Assembly (NCBI GenBank): GCA_019347675.1
Contig: JAHWKW010000008.1
Coordinates: 1 to 64,000, forward strand
DNA from: Actinomycetota bacterium
GTDB taxonomy: Bacteria > Actinomycetota > Nitriliruptoria > Nitriliruptorales > JAHWKO01
Length of the DNA stretch: 64,000 nucleotides
Direction: 5' to 3'
Made by a program: the position numbers and the translations under genes
Shown here: positions 59,415 to 64,000 of the stretch, piece after piece
How the letters are laid out: every line of letters begins with the position of its first letter
Numbering within the stretch: the first letter of the stretch is position 1
The notes under the pieces: model-generated
What the model was told of the DNA's origin: nothing
Seen by the model: only the letters and a program-made list of their open reading frames with translations
Database searches by the model: none

Positions 59415-60200
59415 CTACCGTCCGGTGAACTCGCCCTTCCCCGGCCCCTGCTCGATGAAGCTGCGCACGCCGATCCGCGCATCTTCGCTGGCGAAGCACT
59501 GCGCGAACAGTGACGACTCGAGCCGCAGGCCCTCCTCGAGCGGCATCTCGACGCCGTCGCTGATCGCCTGTTTGGCCAGCCGCAACGCGTAGGGGCCGGC
59601 GGCGAACCCGGCCGCCGCCGCCACCGCCGCGTCGTAGAGCTCGCCGGCGGGGTACACCCGGTCGACCAGCCCCCAACGCTCCGCCTGCTGCGCGGACAGA
59701 CTGCGTCCGGAGTAGATCAGGTCCTTGGCCCGCGACAGGCCGATCAGACGCGGTAGACGCTGGGTCGCGCCGGCGCCGGGGATCAACCCGAGCATGATCT
59801 CCGGTTGGCCCAGCGTGGCGTCGTCGGCGGCGTACCGGAAGTCGCATGCCATCGCCAGCTCGCACCCGCCACCCAGGGCGTAGCCGTGCACCGCGGCGAT
59901 CGTCACCTTCGGCAGCTGCTCCACCGCGGCGAGGCTGTCGCGCAGCAGCGGCCCCAGCTCGTCTCGGGCGGTGCGGACGTCCAGGCCGGGGAACTCCTTG
60001 ACGTCGGCCCCGGCCGCGAAGACGTTCGGGCCACCCCACACCACCACCGCTGCGACGTCGTCGCGGTCACGGGCTTCCCCGGCTGCCTCGGCGAGCTCCC
60101 GCCAGACCTGCCGGCTCAGCGCGTTCATCTTGGGGCGGTCCAGGCGGATGATCCCCACCCGACGCGCTGCGTCGACCTCGAGCGTCACGTAGTCACCCAC
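59415..60200 (-). CDS. Enoyl-CoA hydratase/isomerase family protein
   Basis: About 261 residues; GTG at 60200 (VGDYVTLEVDAARRVG) chosen for family fit, another GTG at 60188. Crotonase fold: GADVKEF oxyanion-hole strand, ALGGGCELAMACDFRYAADD, and the two catalytic Glu in GGGCELA and LGQPEIMLGLIPGAG (GQPEI), then GLVDRVYPAG. Both Glu are present, consistent with hydratase activity in beta-oxidation. Divergent from the TauE-GNAT gene. Confidence 0.9.
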   Translation of the reverse strand: MGDYVTLEVDAARRVGIIRLDRPKMNALSRQVWRELAEAAGEARDRDDVAAVVVWGGPNVFAAGADVKEFPGLDVRTARDELGPLLRDSLAAVEQLPKVTIAAVHGYALGGGCELAMACDFRYAADDATLGQPEIMLGLIPGAGATQRLPRLIGLSRAKDLIYSGRSLSAQQAERWGLVDRVYPAGELYDAAVAAAAGFAAGPYALRLAKQAISDGVEMPLEEGLRLESSLFAQCFASEDARIGVRSFIEQGPGKGEFTGR

Positions 60201-60374
60201 GACGAACCGATCGTCTCCGGCGGCGAGCGAGGCGTCGCGCGCCGGTCCGCGGTGCGTGCTGCCCCGACCGGTCGCGCTGTTGCAGCACGAGTTGAATCGA
60301 GCGTCGATCCGCCTGGCGTAGCCTCTCGTGCAAACGTGCCGAGGAGTGTAGAGGAGCGGTCGGGTGCACGAGCC

Positions 60375-61766
60375 GTGAACCGCGAGACCCTCCTGGCCCT
60401 CGCGGGCGGGTTCGGCGCCGGGTTCCTCGCCGGTTTGTTCGGCATCGGCGGCGGTGTGCTGCTGGTCCCGGTGCTGGTGCTGCTGCTGCACCGCCCGCAA
60501 CACGTCGCGCATGCCACGTCGCTGCTTGCGATCGTGATCCCCGCCGCGGTCGGTGCCACCCGGTTCGCGTTCGACGGGGCAGTGGCCTGGTTGGGGGCCG
60601 CGACCGTGGCGGTCGGGGCGGTGGCTGGGGTCCAGGGCGGGGCGTGGCTGATGCCACGCGTCCGGGAGCGACGGCTGCGGTGGCTGTTCGCGGGGTTGCT
60701 CGCGGTGATGGCGGTCCGGCTGCTGGTGTTCGGCTCGTCCGAACCGGCCGGCGGGGGCGCTGTGGTGGACGTCGCTTGGTCGTCGCTCGCCGCGCACCTC
60801 GTCCTGGGCTTGGTCACCGGCGTTGTGTCGGCCCTGCTGGGCATCGGCGGCGGTGCGATCATCGTGCCGGCGCTGGTGATCCTGTTCGGGTACGGCCAGC
60901 ACCTGGCCGAGGGCACGTCGTTGGCGATCATCCTGCCGACCGCGGCACTCGGTGCGGTCACCCACGCCCGTCGCGGCTACACCGATTGGCGCGCGGGACT
61001 CCAGCTGGGCATCGGCGGGATGATCGGCGCGCTGCTCGGCGCGGAGCTCGCCCTGGCGCTCCCGGCACCGGTGCTGTCGCGAGCGTTCGCCGTGCTGCTG
61101 GCAGTGGTCACGGTCCTGCTCGTCCGTGAGGCTCGGTCGGAGTCGGAGGACGACGAGCAGCGCCCAGACGCGGAGGGCGACGCGGCCGACCGGGTGTCTG
61201 TCCGCCCGCTCAGCCCGGAGCTGACGGATGCGTGGCTGGGCTTCCTCGACCGTGAGGCGTTCCCGGATGGACACCCGTGGGCGGGTTCCTACTGCGCCTA
61301 CGACACCTTCCCGGGGCCGGCCGACGAGTTCGATCCGAGCGACGCCGCCCGCAACCGCGCCCGCATGCAGCGACTGGCCGAGGTCGGCCTGGTCCGGGGA
61401 TGGGTGGCGTTCGACCGCGGCCGCGCGGTCGGGTGGTGCCACGCCACGTCGCGCGTCGAGCTGCCACACCTCAAGGTCCCGGCGCCGCTGCCCGCGCGCA
61501 CGCAACGAACCGCGGTCGTCGCGTGCCTCGTGGTGGCGCGCGACGGACCCGGGCGGGGCGTCGCGCACCGGCTCCTCGACGCTGCCGTCGACGCGTTCGA
61601 GCGTCAGGGGTTCAACACGGTGGAGGCGTACCCGCCGCGATCCGACGACTCACCCGAGCGGCTGTACCGGGGCGATCTGGTGTTCTACGAAGACGCCGGC
61701 TTCGACGTGGTCGTGGAGCTCGACGACCACTACGTCGTGCACAGGCCTCTCGGCGACAGCGACTAG
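60375..61766 (+). CDS. TauE/SafE permease fused to a GNAT acetyltransferase domain
   Basis: 463 residues from the GTG at 60375. Residues 1-255: eight-helix TauE/SafE anion (sulfite/sulfonate-type) permease with the twin repeats GFGAGFLAGLFGIGGGVLLV and GLVTGVVSALLGIGGGAIIV. Residues about 255-275 are an acidic linker. Residues 280-463: GNAT domain starting VRPLSPELTDAWLGFLD, with acetyl-CoA loop VVARDGPGRGVAHRLLDAAV and a closing FYEDAGFDVVVELDDHY. No stop or start separates them, so one fused protein is predicted. Cytosolic acetyltransferase tethered to a transporter. Confidence 0.85.
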   Translation: MNRETLLALAGGFGAGFLAGLFGIGGGVLLVPVLVLLLHRPQHVAHATSLLAIVIPAAVGATRFAFDGAVAWLGAATVAVGAVAGVQGGAWLMPRVRERRLRWLFAGLLAVMAVRLLVFGSSEPAGGGAVVDVAWSSLAAHLVLGLVTGVVSALLGIGGGAIIVPALVILFGYGQHLAEGTSLAIILPTAALGAVTHARRGYTDWRAGLQLGIGGMIGALLGAELALALPAPVLSRAFAVLLAVVTVLLVREARSESEDDEQRPDAEGDAADRVSVRPLSPELTDAWLGFLDREAFPDGHPWAGSYCAYDTFPGPADEFDPSDAARNRARMQRLAEVGLVRGWVAFDRGRAVGWCHATSRVELPHLKVPAPLPARTQRTAVVACLVVARDGPGRGVAHRLLDAAVDAFERQGFNTVEAYPPRSDDSPERLYRGDLVFYEDAGFDVVVELDDHYVVHRPLGDSD

Positions 61767-62581
61767 GGCGGAGGCGAGGTCGTCGCCAGCGGGGAGCGCG
61801 GTGTGATGCCGGCGAGCGCCCACGCGTCGCTGACGTCAGGCGCGGAGGTCCACGGCCCGCCGAGCGCCTCCTGGAGCGTCTCGTTCCCGCCGGAACGCAG
61901 CCGCGTCGCCGTGCGGGCCGCCAACGACAGCGGGGTTATGCCGACCCGACGCAGGTAGTCGCCCAGCGGGACCACCTCCGGCCCGTCGGCGGCCACGACG
62001 ATGTGGCGGTCGCCGACCAGGTCGCGACGTTCGTCCAGCGCGGCCAGCAGGTCCACCAGGTCCTCGACCGCCACCGGTGCGACGGCGTTGTCCAGGGCGG
62101 AACGGCCCAGCGGCGTCCGGACCAACGTCGCGCGCAGCTCCCCGGTGTCGACCAGCGACGGCCGCACGATGACGCTCGGGAAGTCCACTGCCTCGACGAC
62201 CGCCTCGGCCTCGCCGGCCACCGTGCGGACCCGGTCCGGCGCGTTGGGATCGGGCCCCGGCAGCGACACGGCGATGAGCCGTCGGACGCCGGCCCCGACC
62301 GCGGCAGCGACCACCGTGGCGGTCTCCTCCAACAGCTGCTCGGGGATGTCGACGTCGAGGCGGACAGCGAAGTGGACCACGGTGTGGACCTGCTCCATGG
62401 CGGTCTCGAGGTGGCCCTCGTCGAGCAGGGATCCGGAGGCGCAGACGGCGCCGGCCTGGCGCAGCAGCGCCAGCGGGGCGTCGGGGCCACAGTACGCACG
62501 CACTTCCCCGCCGGTCGCGGCGATGCGGTGCACGAGCGCCTGCCCGACGGCGGTTTCCGCGGCCGTGATCAGGACCGGCAC
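61763..62581 (-). CDS. NAD(P)-binding atypical SDR (NmrA-like)
   Basis: 272 residues from the GTG at 62581, AGGAGG 7 bases upstream. The Rossmann opening is VLITAAETAVGQALVHRIAA, whose GxxGxxG is degenerate (TAAETAVGQA), suggesting altered cofactor binding as in NmrA. HTVVHFAVRLDV, GVRRLIAVSLPGPDP and FPSVIVRPSLV complete the pattern. Possibly a redox sensor or reductase of unknown substrate. Its stop shares CTAG with that of the convergent TauE-GNAT gene. Confidence 0.72.
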   Translation of the reverse strand: MPVLITAAETAVGQALVHRIAATGGEVRAYCGPDAPLALLRQAGAVCASGSLLDEGHLETAMEQVHTVVHFAVRLDVDIPEQLLEETATVVAAAVGAGVRRLIAVSLPGPDPNAPDRVRTVAGEAEAVVEAVDFPSVIVRPSLVDTGELRATLVRTPLGRSALDNAVAPVAVEDLVDLLAALDERRDLVGDRHIVVAADGPEVVPLGDYLRRVGITPLSLAARTATRLRSGGNETLQEALGGPWTSAPDVSDAWALAGITPRSPLATTSPPP

Positions 62582-62583
62582 GG

Positions 62584-63453
62584 TCAGCCTCCTTGACGCG
62601 CGAGGATGGAGAACGTCTGTGGGACGCGGCACTGGAGCTGGTCGGGCACGTTGGGGAATGCGTCCCAGTAAGCCTGGGGGTGCTCTCCGAGGTGGACGAT
62701 GCGCATTCCCGCGGCGGTGATGGCCGCGAACAGGTCCGCGAAGGTCCACAGCCGATCGTGGGCCACCAGCGCCTCGTCAGCGGGGATTCCCAGGTGGTCG
62801 ACGAAGCTCTGCGAGAAGCCGTACCCGGCAGACGAGCCGTGGAAGTAGTCGACGCCGCTGTAGGCCAGGTGGTCGGCGTCGGCGTCGAACAGGTGGCTCG
62901 CCGGGTGGTCGTCGAACAGGCTCAGCCACCCGCCGGGGGCCAGCAGCCGGGCCACCACCCGCGCCCATCCGTCCAGGTCGTGCAGCCAACCGATGGCGCC
63001 CCGTCCGGTGTAGACCAGGTCCGCGCTGCCATCCAGCTCCCGCGGGGCGTCGAGCACGTCACAGCAGTGGAACCTCGCGGCGGCGGCGAGCGCCGCGGCC
63101 TTGCGGCGTGCGTTGCGGACGTGCGCCTCGGCGATGTCGATGCCGACGACCCGCCGGACCCCTTCGTTGAGCAGCGAGAGGGTGTCGCGCCCGGATGCGC
63201 ACTGCAGGTGGACGGCGAACTTGCACCACTCGGTGAGCGGACCGGCGTGTTGGGTCAGAAGGTCCCGCTCGATGCGATGCACGGTGCTGGCGCCGCTTGC
63301 AAGCAACGCGATGTCGTCGTCGACCTGGTCGGTGTCGTGCGCTGCGGCTCGCTCCCAGCTGGCCTTGTTGGCGACGTGGCGACGGTGGATCTCCGCCGGG
63401 CTGGAGGCGGCGTCCTCCTCCCACCACTCCACGGGCACGGCGTCTGGATCCAC
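62584..63453 (-). CDS. Class I SAM-dependent methyltransferase
   Basis: 289 residues, GTG start. HLQCASGRDTLSLLNEG is motif I (GxDTLSL variant), GVRRVVGIDIAEAHVRNAR strand 2, FHCCDVLDAP motif II, LLAPGGWLSLFDDHPASH motif III. The long C-terminal region (AYSGVDYFHGSSAGYGFSQS) is family-specific and shared with proteins annotated only as methyltransferases. Two bases after the mutase stop and 2 bases before the NmrA-like gene start. Substrate unknown. Confidence 0.8.
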   Translation of the reverse strand: MDPDAVPVEWWEEDAASSPAEIHRRHVANKASWERAAAHDTDQVDDDIALLASGASTVHRIERDLLTQHAGPLTEWCKFAVHLQCASGRDTLSLLNEGVRRVVGIDIAEAHVRNARRKAAALAAAARFHCCDVLDAPRELDGSADLVYTGRGAIGWLHDLDGWARVVARLLAPGGWLSLFDDHPASHLFDADADHLAYSGVDYFHGSSAGYGFSQSFVDHLGIPADEALVAHDRLWTFADLFAAITAAGMRIVHLGEHPQAYWDAFPNVPDQLQCRVPQTFSILARQGG

Positions 63454-63455
63454 GC

Positions 63456-64000
63456 CTACAGACGCGCAGGCTCGGTATAGGTGCCCCAGACGTCCTGCAG
63501 CGCCTTGGAGATCTCCCCCACCGTGCAGTCGACCCGGACAGCGTCCATGATCACCGGCACGAGGTTGTCGTCGGCCTGCGCTGCCGCCCGCAGCCGGTCC
63601 AGCGCGCCCGCGACCGACCCGTGGTCGCGGGCTGTGCGGACCTCGGCGACCCGCTGGCGCTGGGCCCGTTCGACCTCGTGAGAGATGCGCAGGATCTCCG
63701 ACTCGTCGAGGTCGGTGGGGTCGGTGTAGGCGTTGACGCCGACCATCACGAAGTCACCCTTCTCCATCCGCTGCTGGAACACGAAGGCGGCGTCGGCGAT
63801 CTCCGACATGAACCAGCCGTCGTCGATCCCGCGCAGGATGCCCTCCACCATCGACCCGTCCGGGCTGCTCTCCTCGATGCGGCGGAAGTACTCCTCGGCG
63901 CGGCGCTCGAGCTCATCGGTGAGCGCCTCGACGTACCATGAACCGCCCAGCGGATCGATGACGTTGGTCACGCCGGTCTCCTCGGCGAGGATCTGCTGGG
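63456..64000 (-). CDS. Methylmalonyl-CoA mutase large subunit (C-terminal part, gene continues past the window)
   Basis: About 181 residues of the catalytic alpha subunit, read from the window end to the TAG at 63456-63458. DPLGGSWYVEALTDELERRA, GILRGIDDGWFMSEIADAAF, FVMVGVNAYTD and the C-terminal IMDAVRVDCTVGEISKALQDVWG are diagnostic of the acyl-CoA mutase large subunit (MCM/HCM/ECM). The B12-binding domain is not on this fragment, so this is the two-subunit arrangement or a stand-alone large subunit. Isomerises acyl-CoA carbon skeletons. Confidence 0.92.
   Translation of the reverse strand, partial: QQILAEETGVTNVIDPLGGSWYVEALTDELERRAEEYFRRIEESSPDGSMVEGILRGIDDGWFMSEIADAAFVFQQRMEKGDFVMVGVNAYTDPTDLDESEILRISHEVERAQRQRVAEVRTARDHGSVAGALDRLRAAAQADDNLVPVIMDAVRVDCTVGEISKALQDVWGTYTEPARL

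Noticed and set aside
1-64000. CRISPR arrays, prophage or insertion sequences
   Set aside because: I looked for regularly spaced repeats, transposases, integrases and terminal inverted repeats and found none.

Overview
The window reads as a very GC-rich bacterial chromosome, most likely a deep-branching actinomycete (Nitriliruptoria-like; this is inference). Support comes from the order prfB-ftsE-ftsX-M23 peptidase-smpB-ssrA, a TIGR03252-type HhH repair protein, many GTG starts and pervasive 4-8 bp gene overlaps. No rRNA or tRNA genes were seen; the only RNA gene called is tmRNA.

Layout. 0-2.4 kb: accessory module (zinc-ribbon protein; nucleotidyltransferase-like / XRE / beta-protein triplet). 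2.4-5.6 kb: DinB protein, primary sigma factor, nitrilase-family amidase, HhH glycosylase. 5.8-12.4 kb: complete System I cytochrome c maturation operon ccmABCDEFHIG on the minus strand, including a 41-residue CcmD. 12.6-24.9 kb: copper/thiol-redox region with CcdA, a BlaI/CopY-type repressor and M56 (BlaR1-like) protease, methyltransferase, fused CopC-CopD, glutaredoxin, redoxin, second CcdA, DUF2933 proteins, Lgt paralogue, Met-rich exported protein, SHOCT protein and beta-propeller lipoprotein. Several genes here are broken: a methyltransferase, a TlpA/CcmG remnant, a CopA ATPase remnant, and second copies of two small membrane proteins. 25-30.5 kb: ssrA, smpB, ftsEX with its hydrolase, and prfB with an intact +1 frameshift site. 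30.8-45.8 kb: mostly housekeeping and single genes (hydrolases, LPXTG-type DUF11 surface protein, GH15, ACT-malic enzyme, acyl-CoA ligase, FHA-LuxR regulator, MerR). 46.1-57.1 kb: one long minus-strand operon for N-acetylmuramic acid salvage (FAD D-lactate oxidase, BadF-type kinase, sugar ABC transporter without ATPase, an unassigned barrel protein, MurQ, AnmK, NagA, serine hydrolase). 57.2-64 kb: DUF2905, acyltransferase, methyltransferases, enoyl-CoA hydratase, a TauE-GNAT fusion and the 3' part of a methylmalonyl-CoA mutase.

Main discovery. The palindrome CTAC-N6-GTAG occurs as seven perfect copies and three one-mismatch copies (CTAC-N6-GTCG or its complement), all in promoter positions. 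They lie in front of blaI itself, both sides of ccmA/ccdA, both DUF2933 genes, lgt, the Met-rich gene, the beta-propeller lipoprotein, the zinc-ribbon gene at 219 and the nucleotidyltransferase/XRE module at 729. The terminal TAG of the perfect copies usually begins a TAGYAT-like -10 box. This suggests one protease-relieved BlaI repressor controlling cytochrome c maturation, copper handling and periplasmic thiol chemistry together.

The MurNAc operon is a coherent second story: uptake, two kinase routes, MurQ etherase, oxidation of the released D-lactate, and deacetylation, plus one gene of unknown function in the middle.
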